A stretch of DNA of 64,000 bases from Vibrio tasmaniensis (GTDB taxonomy: Bacteria > Pseudomonadota > Gammaproteobacteria > Enterobacterales > Vibrionaceae). Positions 33,355-41,937 of this stretch are shown one piece after another; position 1 is the first letter of the stretch; each line of letters begins with the position of its first letter. Position numbers and translations under genes: made by a program. The stretch lies in contig NZ_AP025511.1 of the NCBI RefSeq assembly GCF_024347635.1, forward strand, positions 310,001-374,000, in the 5' to 3' direction. The notes under the pieces are model-generated. The model did no database searches and had not been told where the DNA came from. It worked only from the letters and a program-made list of their open reading frames with translations.

Positions 33355-34611
33355 ATGCAGAACTTTTTCGAATTCATGCTCGGCTTATTAAAAGAGCCAG
33401 CAATCATGGTAGGCTTAATTGCTTTCATTGGCCTTGTTGCACAGAAAGCTGATATTTCCACCATTCTAAAAGGCACAATTAAAACCGTAATGGGTTTCCT
33501 AATTTTAGGTTTTGGTGCTGGCGCTCTTGTTGGCGCACTAAATAACTTCTCAGTTGTATTTACTGAAGCATTCGGCGTAAGTGGTGTTATTCCAAATAAC
33601 GAAGCAATTGTTGCATTAGCACAAGAAGCATTCGGTTATGAAATGGCTCTAATTATGTTCTTCGCATTCGTTGTGAATATTTTATTGGCTCGTATTACTC
33701 CTTTAAAATATATTTTCTTAACGGGTCACCACACAATGTTCATGTCTATGCTAGTAGCGGTAATTCTGTCTACAGCAAACATTGAAGGCACAGTTCTAGT
33801 CGCAATCGGCTCTATCATTGTGGGTACATTAATGGTTGTGATGCCAGCGTTAGGCCAAAAGTACACTGAAAAAGTAATGGGTACTGATCAACTGGCTATT
33901 GGTCACTTCTCGACACTGTCTTACATCGTGTCTGGCTTCATTGGTAGCAAATTCGGTGACACATCAAAATCAACAGAAGACATCCAAGTTCCTAAAAGCT
34001 TAATGTTCCTGCGTGATACGCCAGTAGCCGTAGCAACAACAATGGCTATTTTCTTCATGCTTGCGTCTATTATTGCGGGCGGCGAGTTTGTAGAAACAGT
34101 ATCAAGCGGTCAAAACTGGGTTGTATTTACCTTCATGCAATCTCTAATCTTTGCTGGTGGTGTTTACATCGTATTGCAAGGTGTGAAGATGCTAATTGCT
34201 GAAATCGTTCCTGCATTTAAAGGTATCTCTGACAAACTAGTACCAGGAGCAAAACCTGCTCTAGACTGCCCTATGGTATTCCCAGTAGCACCAAACGCGG
34301 TACTAATCGGTTTCCTTTGTTCTTTCGCGGCTGGCCTACTAGCAATGGCAGTTCAAGGCGCGCTTGGCTGGACAATCATTGTAGCGGGTGTGGTTCCACA
34401 CTTCTTCGTAGGTGGTGCGGCAGGTGTTTACGGTAACGCGACTGGCGGTCTACGTGGTGCAATTCTAGGTTCATTCACGCAAGGTCTGTGCATCTCTTTC
34501 CTACCAATGCTACTACTTCCAGTACTAGGTGGTCTTGGGCTTGAAGCGACAACATTTGCTGACTTCGACTTCGGTGTTGTTGGTCTGATTCTAGGATGGA
34601 TTGTTTCATGA
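33355..34611 (+). CDS. ulaA: PTS EIIC component, ascorbate (UlaA) type
   Basis: 418 residues, about 11 membrane helices, clearly of the UlaA/SgaT family: MGFLILGFGAGALVGALNNFS, ITPLKYIFLTGHHTMFM, SKFGDTSKSTEDI, FFVGGAAGVYGNATGGLRGA. It forms the sugar channel of the PTS. ATG 33355 is 10 bases after the EIIB stop; its TGA overlaps the EIIA ATG (ATGA). None of the catabolic ula genes (ulaG, ulaD, ulaE, ulaF) is nearby, so the carrier is isolated from a pathway. Confidence 0.93.
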   Translation: MQNFFEFMLGLLKEPAIMVGLIAFIGLVAQKADISTILKGTIKTVMGFLILGFGAGALVGALNNFSVVFTEAFGVSGVIPNNEAIVALAQEAFGYEMALIMFFAFVVNILLARITPLKYIFLTGHHTMFMSMLVAVILSTANIEGTVLVAIGSIIVGTLMVVMPALGQKYTEKVMGTDQLAIGHFSTLSYIVSGFIGSKFGDTSKSTEDIQVPKSLMFLRDTPVAVATTMAIFFMLASIIAGGEFVETVSSGQNWVVFTFMQSLIFAGGVYIVLQGVKMLIAEIVPAFKGISDKLVPGAKPALDCPMVFPVAPNAVLIGFLCSFAAGLLAMAVQGALGWTIIVAGVVPHFFVGGAAGVYGNATGGLRGAILGSFTQGLCISFLPMLLLPVLGGLGLEATTFADFDFGVVGLILGWIVS

Positions 34612-35057
34612 GCCTATTCGATTTAATCGGTAACCAAGGCGTTATCATCAACTCTGAAGAGAACCTAACGGTTGATGCTGCGATTGATTTAACCTGTTCA
34701 ACACTGTTAGCAAGCAAGAAAATTGAAGCAAGCTATGTTGAAGCTATCAAGCAAAAGCACAAAGACATCGGCGCGTACTATGTCCTAGCACCAAAGATTG
34801 CGATGCCTCATGCTCGTCCTGAAGATGGTGTGAACGAAGCATCACTGCAGGTAACAGTATTCAAAAAGGGTGTTGATTTAGAGTCGGAAGACAACGGTGA
34901 CGTTTACCTTTCAATCACTCTGGCAGCGATGGACTCAGATAGCCATATCCATACTATTATGGCGCTATCAGAGTTGTTCCAAAATGATGATGACATTGAT
35001 GCCATTATCGCAGCGGAAACAGAGCAAGAGATCATCGAGATCTTAAAGCGATACTAG
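34608..35057 (+). CDS. ulaC: PTS EIIA component, mannitol/fructose-ascorbate type
   Basis: 149 residues from ATG 34608, which overlaps the EIIC stop by four bases; an upstream in-frame ATG at 34596 lies inside the EIIC gene and is less likely. The phosphorylated histidine is about residue 68 in IAMPHARPEDGV. It relays phosphate from HPr to EIIB in the cytosol. A strong terminator at 35095-35120 ends the operon. Confidence 0.9.
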   Translation: MSLFDLIGNQGVIINSEENLTVDAAIDLTCSTLLASKKIEASYVEAIKQKHKDIGAYYVLAPKIAMPHARPEDGVNEASLQVTVFKKGVDLESEDNGDVYLSITLAAMDSDSHIHTIMALSELFQNDDDIDAIIAAETEQEIIEILKRY

Positions 35058-35094
35058 TTACGCTAAAAGCTATTACTCCAGAGAAAAGCTATCA

Positions 35095-35120
35095 GACCGA
35101 GCCCTGCTCGGTCTTTTTTT
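35095..35120 (+). terminator. Terminator of ula-like PTS operon
   Basis: GACCGAGC (35095-35102) pairs with GCTCGGTC (35106-35113), followed by seven T. Confidence 0.92.
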
Positions 35121-35172
35121 ACACGTTTCAAATGACGATGCACCAGATGAACAAAGAGACGCTCGCCGAAAA

Positions 35173-35232
35173 GCTTTTCAACTCAGAACTTACCAACTAA
35201 GAGCTTCTCACCTAAAAGCATCTCAACTCAAT
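35173..35232. repeat. Degenerate 15-bp tandem repeat, four units
   Basis: GCTTTTCAACTCAGA, ACTTACCAACTAAGA, GCTTCTCACCTAAAA and GCATCTCAACTCAAT run in exact 15-base steps. The last unit covers the stop codon (35223-35225) of the convergent M14-type gene. Confidence 0.8.
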
Positions 35233-36236
35233 AATCGACAGACAAGAGCCCCTGGCTCCCTTAATGCATCCACGTTATAGCTAAGTACACGCCCGGCAGA
35301 CGGCGCATGATAACGACGACATTCGTTACCAAAAGCGTCGTATTGAATCGCCAAAAGATCATCTTGCTCTACGTGTTGTAAAAGTTCGACCTGAGGCAGC
35401 ACAAAGCCACCAATATCAGCGCGGATAGACACCACATTATTACCCTCTATCCAATCTATACTCGGCAGTGGCTTTTTGTCTCGTAAACCTTCAGCATCAA
35501 GCATCTCGTAGTAAGAAAGAATATTAAAAACACCATCTACGGCTCGTTGAATCATGTCAGGTTGAGTAAATTTCCCCATCCCGACTTCCACTGTAATGCT
35601 CGGAATTCCACTTCGATTCCAGACAGTTTCAAGAATACCCGGATCGCCGGGATCATTAAGAACACAATCGGGCTGCATTAACCTCGCCATCTCCAAACAT
35701 TGTTCTACTCGGTAATCAGCAAACACATAAAGTGGATACACCGCACCACGAGTTTGGGTATGCAGATCAACAGCAAATGTCGCGTTGTGTTTGAGTAAGC
35801 GATCCCACAAAGATGCGACGAATCGCTCCGCGGCTAAGCCGTGTGCATCCCCCGGAAAGAGTCGATTAAGGTTGGCAGGGCAAGAGCCCGGATCCGAAGA
35901 GATAAAATCGCGGCTGTGGTTAAGCAAGCCAGACAAATTCACAGTTGGTACAACTGTTACCGTGCCTTTTAATGTTTTGCCTACTAAATCTCGGATAATT
36001 TGCTGAGCAGCCAGCACACCGTTGAGCTCATCACCGTGAATCCCGGCAGTGATCATCAACTTCGGGCCGTCTTGACTGCCTTTGAAAACAGAAACCGGCA
36101 TGTTTTTAGGTTGCCCTAACCCATCACTGGTTACTTGAAACCAAAACTGATGCTCTCCAATCGGTAAGTCTTCAACATTTAAGGCGCCAATAACCTGCCT
36201 ACCTTGTAAAACATCGCCTAAGTACTCTGTTTTCAT
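35223..36236 (-). CDS. Succinylglutamate desuccinylase/aspartoacylase-family metallohydrolase
   Basis: 337 residues. Zinc carboxypeptidase-like (M14/AstE) motifs: TAGIHGDELNG (zinc His and Glu), NLNRLFPG (substrate-binding Arg), AVDLHTQTRG (zinc His) and ITVEVGMG (catalytic Glu). A C-terminal beta domain begins about residue 240. It cleaves an amide or acyl group from a small molecule, perhaps an N-acyl amino acid. It is cytosolic and monocistronic. The exact substrate cannot be read. Confidence 0.87.
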   Translation of the reverse strand: MKTEYLGDVLQGRQVIGALNVEDLPIGEHQFWFQVTSDGLGQPKNMPVSVFKGSQDGPKLMITAGIHGDELNGVLAAQQIIRDLVGKTLKGTVTVVPTVNLSGLLNHSRDFISSDPGSCPANLNRLFPGDAHGLAAERFVASLWDRLLKHNATFAVDLHTQTRGAVYPLYVFADYRVEQCLEMARLMQPDCVLNDPGDPGILETVWNRSGIPSITVEVGMGKFTQPDMIQRAVDGVFNILSYYEMLDAEGLRDKKPLPSIDWIEGNNVVSIRADIGGFVLPQVELLQHVEQDDLLAIQYDAFGNECRRYHAPSAGRVLSYNVDALREPGALVCRLLS

Positions 36237-36612
36237 CCAACGTCTCCATCTTGTTGAGCAAAATTTATTCTTTTCTAAGTTTTGGCATCATAGAGGATAT
36301 CTTAATCAGTACAAACAGTTAATAAGATGAAGAAGCTCTAACCTCACCATAAGGTTCACCCATATCATTATCACCTCGCCCAAATAGAAACTTGAAAAAG
36401 TAACCGAATAAGGAAATATGAGTTGTATATCCATTCACAAACCACTCAGTTTCCTGAAATAAAAGTGCAATAAAATCAACATTTAAAAAGTTCCCTATTC
36501 ACGAAAATGTAATTTTACAGAAATGAAAGCTTAATTTAGCTGCTCTAGATTAGTTTCATATCGAAACGGAGAGCGCATTGCTCACGGATTTTAAAATACA
36601 AGGTAAGTGATT
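36237..36612 (+). other. Porin promoter region
   Basis: About 375 bases, AT-rich. GTTTC-N5-GAAAC (near 36550-36570) is a short symmetric element before the porin gene. No riboswitch or small RNA recognised; OmpR-like sites may be present but I could not place them reliably. Confidence 0.35.
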
Positions 36613-37602
36613 ATGAAAAAGGCAGTTCTAGCTTCTGCAGTGGTAGCGGCACTAGTTTCAGGTTCATCGTTAGCAGCAACGGTTTACAGCTCTGATGGTA
36701 CAGAACTTAAAATTGGCGGTCGCGCAGAATTCCGTGGTGATTTCATTGGTTCCGGTGGTGCTGAAGTTGAAGGTTCAATGAAAGATAAAACTCGTTTCCG
36801 TTTAAACCTTGGTGGTAAAACAGAACTTACAGATACTGCAACGGCATTCGGTTTCTACGAAGCTGAGCAAGACACAGGTTCTGATAAGTTTGAAAACCGT
36901 TACATGTACGCAGGTGTTGATTTTGACGGTCAAGCCATTTCTGTCGGTCGCCAAGATATGGCTTCAGTTATCGTATCTGACTTTACGGATATCACTGAGT
37001 TTTCTGGTGTGCAGCAAGCATTCGGTGCAGCTTCTGATAAAGAAGATGGCGTATTTGCATACCGTGGCGGTTTTGATGCTCTGCAACTAGAAGCCACTTA
37101 CCAAACCAACAGCAAAAAAGACTCTGACGGCTACGGCATTTCAGGTGTTTACTCACTGCCAATGGGCTTAGATCTTGGCCTAGCCTACTCAGGTGAAGAC
37201 CTAGGGGAAAATAAAGGTAGCGCAGACCAAATCCTTGCCGGCCTAGCGTATTCTCTAGACAACCTGTACTTAGCTGCGACTTATTCAACAGGCGACCTAG
37301 ATGATAAAGCGACAGGTACCGATGCTAAGTCATTCACTGCTATGGAGTTTGCAGCGCAATACAAATTCACCAAGCAAGTATCTGCTGCAGTCGTATATAC
37401 TTACCAGGAAGATGAAATCAACAGCGGAGCAAAAGTAGACGCTGTCGACGGTATTGAATTAGCCGGTTACTACAAACTAAACAGCAATTTCCGCACATAC
37501 CTTTCTTACTACGTTAATGGTTTAGACGAAGTTAAAAATGCAAAAGGTATCGTGACAGCTGGTGAAGACACACTTCGCCTAGGTGTACGCTACGATTTCT
37601 AA
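36613..37602 (+). CDS. Outer-membrane porin (OmpU-like general porin)
   Basis: 329 residues from ATG 36613 (AAGG eight bases upstream; a GTG two codons earlier is in frame). A signal peptide (MKKAVLASAVVAALVSGSSLAA) is followed by a beta-barrel: many alternating strands, KTRFRLNLGGKTELTD, SVGRQDMASVI (typical L3 constriction region) and a C-terminal ...DTLRLGVRYDF ending in Phe, as required for BAM-dependent insertion. It allows passive solute diffusion. Which Vibrio porin this is (OmpU, OmpT, VPA-type) is not decidable. Confidence 0.9.
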   Translation: MKKAVLASAVVAALVSGSSLAATVYSSDGTELKIGGRAEFRGDFIGSGGAEVEGSMKDKTRFRLNLGGKTELTDTATAFGFYEAEQDTGSDKFENRYMYAGVDFDGQAISVGRQDMASVIVSDFTDITEFSGVQQAFGAASDKEDGVFAYRGGFDALQLEATYQTNSKKDSDGYGISGVYSLPMGLDLGLAYSGEDLGENKGSADQILAGLAYSLDNLYLAATYSTGDLDDKATGTDAKSFTAMEFAAQYKFTKQVSAAVVYTYQEDEINSGAKVDAVDGIELAGYYKLNSNFRTYLSYYVNGLDEVKNAKGIVTAGEDTLRLGVRYDF

Positions 37603-37629
37603 TCTAAATCGACTTTAGATAGAGACTAG

Positions 37630-37658
37630 AAAGGTTGGGCGGTTGCTCAACCTTTTTT
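37630..37658 (+). terminator. Terminator of porin gene
   Basis: AAAGGTTGGGC pairs with GCTCAACCTTT (one mismatch) over a GGTT loop, followed by TTTTT. Confidence 0.85.
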
Positions 37659-37757
37659 CATATTCAAATATTCTGACCAACTTCATCAATGCTTTTTCTG
37701 GTTAAGTGGTGCTAAATCCGTATCATAGGTGAACCACATCAAATAATTAGAAGCATC

Positions 37758-38648
37758 ATGTCACAACACCATCCGATCCAAGGCGCTAGCTGGATGCTAA
37801 CCGCAGGCTTAGCCTTTGCCGTTATTAATAGCCTGACTCAAGTCGCTAGCATTCATTTCGGACTTACTTCTACCACCGTTGCCGTCATTCAATACGCCAT
37901 CGCGTTGTTCGCTATTCTTCCTTACCTGAAAACGCTGGGCATTCGCCGCGCGCTAAAAACCGACAACCTAAAGTTACACGTATTCCGTGTCTTCTTATCT
38001 GTTATTGGTATTCAACTTTGGATATGGGCATTGGCTTACCCAGTACCTATTTGGCAAGGCATTGCCCTTCTCATGACGTCGCCATTGTTTGCAACCATAG
38101 GCTCAGGACTTTTCCTCAAAGAGAAAGTTGGGGCAGCTCGCTGGGGCGCGACCTTAGCCGGCTTCGCTGGTGCTATGGTGATTCTAGAGCCGTGGGCAGA
38201 AGACTTTAACTGGGCAACACTGCTACCGGTTGGCGCGGCTTTCTTCTGGGCATGCTACTCACTCATGGTGAAAAAACTCTCTTCGCAAGACAGCCCTTCA
38301 ACCATGGTGGTGTACTTGCTGCTATTGATCACACCATTTAACATCCTGCTTGCCGCCCCAGATTGGCAGACTCCAAGCGGCGGTACAATTTGGGCTATCT
38401 TGATTGTTATCGGTGTTATGACGGCACTCGCTCAATGGGCAATTGTAAAAGCCTACTCAGTTGCTGATGCTTCGTTTGTGCAACCTTTTGACCACGCGAA
38501 ATTACCGTTAAATGTTCTAGCTGGTTGGGTTGTATTTAGTTGGGTTCCACCGGGTCGTTTATGGCTAGGGGCTGCTATTATTATTGCGTCAGTTGCATTT
38601 ATTACCCATTGGGAAACGAAAAAACCGGCGAAAATAAAGAAAGTTTAG
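37758..38648 (+). CDS. DMT-superfamily permease (EamA type)
   Basis: 296 residues with about ten membrane helices in two EamA repeats (about 10-140 and 155-285). Features such as ALAYPVPIWQGIALLMTSPLF and LKEKVGAARWGA are typical. It is an inner-membrane metabolite exporter or importer of unknown substrate. The ATG follows AATTAGAAGC. The two-domain glutaredoxin gene starts 68 bases after its end. Confidence 0.87.
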   Translation: MSQHHPIQGASWMLTAGLAFAVINSLTQVASIHFGLTSTTVAVIQYAIALFAILPYLKTLGIRRALKTDNLKLHVFRVFLSVIGIQLWIWALAYPVPIWQGIALLMTSPLFATIGSGLFLKEKVGAARWGATLAGFAGAMVILEPWAEDFNWATLLPVGAAFFWACYSLMVKKLSSQDSPSTMVVYLLLLITPFNILLAAPDWQTPSGGTIWAILIVIGVMTALAQWAIVKAYSVADASFVQPFDHAKLPLNVLAGWVVFSWVPPGRLWLGAAIIIASVAFITHWETKKPAKIKKV

Positions 38649-38716
38649 GATCGATGAAATAAATAGTTCGACTGTCCGTTCTATATGGATAAGAGAATTC
38701 AAACGAGGCCGTAAGC

Positions 38717-39334
38717 ATGAAGAAAGCAGTCAAGATTACACTATACCGTTGGGCAGGCAGCTGGGGTCCATTTAAAGTTAACATTCCATGTGGAGAATGC
38801 ACCCTTACCAAAGACATTCTTAAGGATACTTTTGAGAATGAGTTATCAGATGTCGATGTTGAACTGGAAGTGAAAGATTGGTTATCTCACTGGTGGGAGC
38901 CGCTAAAACTGGGTTCTTGGCATGCTCCTATCCTTGTTGTTGAAGGCAAGGTAGTCAGCCAAGGTGAAGCGCTTAATCGCGGTGTTTTGGTTCAATCTGT
39001 AATTAAAGAATGGACCAAACGAGACAACCTAAAAGGCAACATTGTTTACGGAAAAGCGACCTGCCCATTCTGCGTTAAGGCCAAGAAAATGCTTGATGAA
39101 GCGGGTGTTGAATATCAATACCACGATGTCGTAAAAGACAGCGCAGCTTTGTATCGTATGATTCCAGAGGTAAAAGCGCACATTGGTGAGAAAACACCAG
39201 TAACAGTTCCTCAGATTTGGCTTGATGGTAAATACATTGGTGGAGCTGACAACTTAGAAGCGTGGATGAAAGAGAACGGTTTAGATACCATCCCGAATAA
39301 TGTTGTCGACCTATCCAACCAATCGACAGGCTGA
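38717..39334 (+). CDS. Two-domain redox protein with C-terminal glutaredoxin
   Basis: 205 residues. The N-terminal part contains a possible redox pair CGEC at 25-28 in a thioredoxin-like context. The C-terminal domain (about 108-190) is a glutaredoxin with active site CPFC (116-119), the cis-proline TVPQIW and GGADNLEAW glutathione-binding loop. It is cytosolic. A fusion of an upstream thiol domain to a dithiol glutaredoxin suggests a relay to a specific partner; the partner is unknown. Confidence 0.85.
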   Translation: MKKAVKITLYRWAGSWGPFKVNIPCGECTLTKDILKDTFENELSDVDVELEVKDWLSHWWEPLKLGSWHAPILVVEGKVVSQGEALNRGVLVQSVIKEWTKRDNLKGNIVYGKATCPFCVKAKKMLDEAGVEYQYHDVVKDSAALYRMIPEVKAHIGEKTPVTVPQIWLDGKYIGGADNLEAWMKENGLDTIPNNVVDLSNQSTG

Positions 39335-39348
39335 ATTCAGTAACAGTC

Positions 39349-39619
39349 ATTAGGGCGCGTTGATCTTTCGAGCTGGTTTTTGCAGCGAGTTGCTGGGTAT
39401 TTATACAAGGCAGAGGCTTTGATGTGTAGCTAGCCTACATGAGAAGCCGATAACGTAGTAGAAATGACCAGCAAACGCTGCCCGAAGGGTTCGGCTAAAA
39501 GCGTTTTACTCTTTGTTGAGGGAGATTTGCTTAGAATGCTAGGCTACTTCTCCCTCGCCGCGATTAAAACGCTTTTATCTCGAACAAAATTCAACCACGA
39601 AAGGTCAACACGCCCTAAT
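39349..39619. mobile_element. MITE-like element, about 271 bp
   Basis: Imperfect 22-bp terminal inverted repeats ATTAGGGCGCGTTGATCTTTCG (39349-39370) and its counterpart at 39598-39619 (2 mismatches). Internally AAAAGCGTTTTA (39497-39508) is inverted at 39565-39576, and GAGGGAGA (39518-39525) at 39549-39556, giving a long hairpin. No transposase is encoded. The ends read TA-GGGCG ... CGCCC-TA, compatible with a TA target duplication (IS630/Tc1-like), which is an inference. Confidence 0.8.
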
Positions 39620-39693
39620 CAGAAGCTTTATCAGTGTTTTTTGTGTCCATCCACAACAAAACCAGCGATGACCTTCATTAATCGCTAAAACGC

Positions 39694-39753
39694 AAAAGGC
39701 CTTAAACTGAACTAATCCCAATAGTTGGACACCAGTAAGTTTAAGGCCTTTTT
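39694..39753. terminator. Bidirectional terminator-like hairpin
   Basis: AAAAGGCCTTAAACT (39694-39708) with AGTTTAAGGCCTTTTT (39738-39753): a 15-bp stem with T-runs on both sides. It can end the 44-aa minus-strand gene (39775) and the plus-strand direction. Confidence 0.85.
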
Positions 39754-39774
39754 AAAATCCGTTTTTGAAAATGC

Positions 39775-39909
39775 TTATTTCGCCATTTTCTTCATCATTC
39801 GCTTAATGAATGATGCTTTTTTTGGCTTTGGCTTGCCATACAATGCTTCGTGCATCATGTTTTTTGCTACCATTTGACCAAGGTATGCGTGGCCTAGTTC
39901 GTAATTCAT
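39775..39909 (-). CDS. Small basic protein, 44 aa, unknown function
   Basis: ATG 39909 is preceded by GGAGATAAGC. The 44-residue product (begins MNYELGHAYLGQMV, ends IKRMMKKMAK) has an acidic N-terminal helix and a strongly basic, methionine-rich C-terminal helix (KKASFIKRMMKK). Good ribosome site, clear stop and a downstream terminator support translation. No family recognised. Confidence 0.65.
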   Translation of the reverse strand: MNYELGHAYLGQMVAKNMMHEALYGKPKPKKASFIKRMMKKMAK

Positions 39910-40043
39910 GCTTATCTCCGCACATAATCGATTTTCTTATGCGCGGATTCTACACCTAAAGCGCTCAAAAACAAGATCTAAATCACATTTTCAATGTAAT
40001 ACTACCATTAAGTTACAATTAAAATTTTCATTTAAACATCCAT

Positions 40044-40071
40044 AAAAAAAGCAGCTCAAGAGAGCTGCTTT
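40044..40071 (-). terminator. Terminator of 116-aa gene
   Basis: GCAGCTC (40051-40057) pairs with GAGCTGC (40062-40068), extended by AA/TT; A7 at 40044-40050 gives a minus-strand U-tract. Confidence 0.9.
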
Positions 40072-40150
40072 AAAAATAGTTTTTTAGAAACCTAATTGCT
40101 TAGAAACCAACTCACACAAAAAATATCTTATAAAACAAACAGTTAATAAA

Positions 40151-40501
40151 CTAGCTACGCTTTGGCTGTCTGTAAGTTTTACCTGCAATTTGGTATGTGT
40201 CTTTTTGCTTTAATTCGAACATAGTTTCAAAGAACCAAGCTGCAAATTTGATTAAGTCATCGCCTTCATTCATCACATGTTCGATGTACTCTTGCTCTTC
40301 GCCTTGTTCATTTTCTTGAAGCGTCACGTGGTAAATACGCTTTTCGCCTTCAACTTCAGCTAGCGCAAATTGACCTGTTAGTGATCCAGCAGCCTCAGCG
40401 ACTTCTGTATCCTCATTGGATTTCAATAACTCAAGTGCTTGAGGCAGGCCATCTAGTGCGCAGATAGCTTTTACCAGTACTTCAAATTCATTTTGCTGCA
40501 T
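40151..40501 (-). CDS. Conserved hypothetical protein
   Basis: 116 residues, no signal or membrane segment. The sequence is acidic in the middle (NEQGEEQEYIEHVMNEGDD) and basic at the C-terminus (KTYRQPKRS). I do not recognise a family. It is likely a small cytosolic protein with its own terminator at 40044. No operon partner is apparent. Confidence 0.65.
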   Translation of the reverse strand: MQQNEFEVLVKAICALDGLPQALELLKSNEDTEVAEAAGSLTGQFALAEVEGEKRIYHVTLQENEQGEEQEYIEHVMNEGDDLIKFAAWFFETMFELKQKDTYQIAGKTYRQPKRS

Positions 40502-40593
40502 GTTTATTACCTATTAAATGGACGCAGGTATTGTAGAAAACCATCCATACAAATACAACGTATTAACGACTGTATGCTGAACTATAGCGAGCT

Positions 40594-40641
40594 AGCTGTT
40601 TAACTGGTCTGTACTTCAGCTGCTTAACTGTACTCAACTTC
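40594..40641. repeat. 24-bp tandem duplication overlapping the MFS gene stop
   Basis: AGCTGTTTAACTGG... (40594-40617) and AGCTGCTTAACTGT... (40618-40641) match at 19 of 24 positions. The second copy contains the stop codon of the MFS gene (40624-40626). Confidence 0.7.
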
Positions 40642-41829
40642 GGTAGCCGTGGCTTTCTTGTTCATTCTCGTTGAAGACCAAAGTACTGTAGCCATGCAAG
40701 CACCAATAATCAGATAAAACACGCCGAGCTGTAGGTGAGTCGTCACCCAACTCTCGACTAGATATCCACCAAGTAAACCCGCCAAACACATCTGAATTGA
40801 ACCTGACAGTGCCGACACTGCGCCCGCTTTCTTCTTATGAGGTTCTAATAGCATACTGATCGATAGAGGGAAGGAGATACCTTGAGCGATAGCTAGCCAC
40901 GTAAATGCCCACACTAAGTTAAAGATGGATAACTCATGAGTAAGTAACCAAGTCCCTGAAGCTAAAATGATCAAAATCGCAAGACTCATCAATTGTGGTG
41001 TACTAAACCTACGATTGAGCAAGTTCAAAGCCACGCTACCAATCAGTAAGCCAGCCGAAGGGACTATCATCAACGATCCGTATTCAGCGGCTGTCAGCCC
41101 CAATTGCTCTTGCATTAAGAATGGAAACAGTGATAGCGACACCAAACTCGCCATGTAACTCATCCAATTATAACTGGCACTGGTCAACACTTGGCGATTC
41201 GTCAACAAACGGCCGTAGTTCTTGACCACTTGACTGACTTCAAAGCGGCTCTTTCCGTATGGTAAAGTTTCATGAAGAACAAAGTAGCCGAGAGTGAATA
41301 TCGCCAGTAAATACACAAGAACAAACAGGAACACCGCCTGCCAACCGAGGTGGAACGAGATCCAACCACCAAACACGGGCGCAATAATCGGCATGATCGA
41401 AGCGGTGACCGAAATATAAGACAACGCTTTGGTCAGTTGAAGGCCATCATAACTGTCGCGCAGCACACTTCGCCCAAGAACCGAGGCACTACCCGCCCCT
41501 AAACCTTGCAACAAGCGACCAACCTCTAACGCCGTCATGTTGTCGGAAAAAACAACACAAACAACAGTACCAATCAAATAAACACCCTGACCTAACAAGA
41601 AGATAGGTCTTCTCCCCACGGCATCGGACATCGGCCCGTAAAATAGCTGAGACAAGCCAAAACCCACAAGAAACAGCGTAACGAGCAGCTGTACATCTAC
41701 CTGAGTCACACTTAAGTCTGAAGCAATTAGCGGCAATGATGGTAAATAGATACTCACCCCTACCTGTCCTGTAGCTATGATCATCATGGCTAAGAGTAGC
41801 GGTGTTTTTTTAAAGGTCGATTGGCTCAA
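40624..41829 (-). CDS. Bcr/CflA-family MFS efflux transporter
   Basis: 401 residues with 12 membrane helices. The family signature DAVGRRPIFLLGQ (loop 2-3) and GAGSASVLGRSVLRD (motif C region) are characteristic of the Bcr/CflA drug-H+ antiporters. It exports a drug or metabolite across the inner membrane. The divergent LysR gene (41938) probably regulates it. The ATG at 41829 lies 108 bases from the LysR start. Confidence 0.88.
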   Translation of the reverse strand: MSQSTFKKTPLLLAMMIIATGQVGVSIYLPSLPLIASDLSVTQVDVQLLVTLFLVGFGLSQLFYGPMSDAVGRRPIFLLGQGVYLIGTVVCVVFSDNMTALEVGRLLQGLGAGSASVLGRSVLRDSYDGLQLTKALSYISVTASIMPIIAPVFGGWISFHLGWQAVFLFVLVYLLAIFTLGYFVLHETLPYGKSRFEVSQVVKNYGRLLTNRQVLTSASYNWMSYMASLVSLSLFPFLMQEQLGLTAAEYGSLMIVPSAGLLIGSVALNLLNRRFSTPQLMSLAILIILASGTWLLTHELSIFNLVWAFTWLAIAQGISFPLSISMLLEPHKKKAGAVSALSGSIQMCLAGLLGGYLVESWVTTHLQLGVFYLIIGACMATVLWSSTRMNKKATATEVEYS

Positions 41830-41937
41830 AAAATTCCCTATTCGTTTGTTATTTGTTCATCAGATGAGTTTACATTCAAAACCAATAATTGATAATTAGC
41901 TAAATTGGAATTTAATTAAGTCCCAACAGGAAATAAT

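Noticed and set aside
39464-39688. 74-codon open frame inside the MITE
   Set aside because: It runs across the element's inverted repeat and right end, has no ribosome site and no recognisable protein composition.
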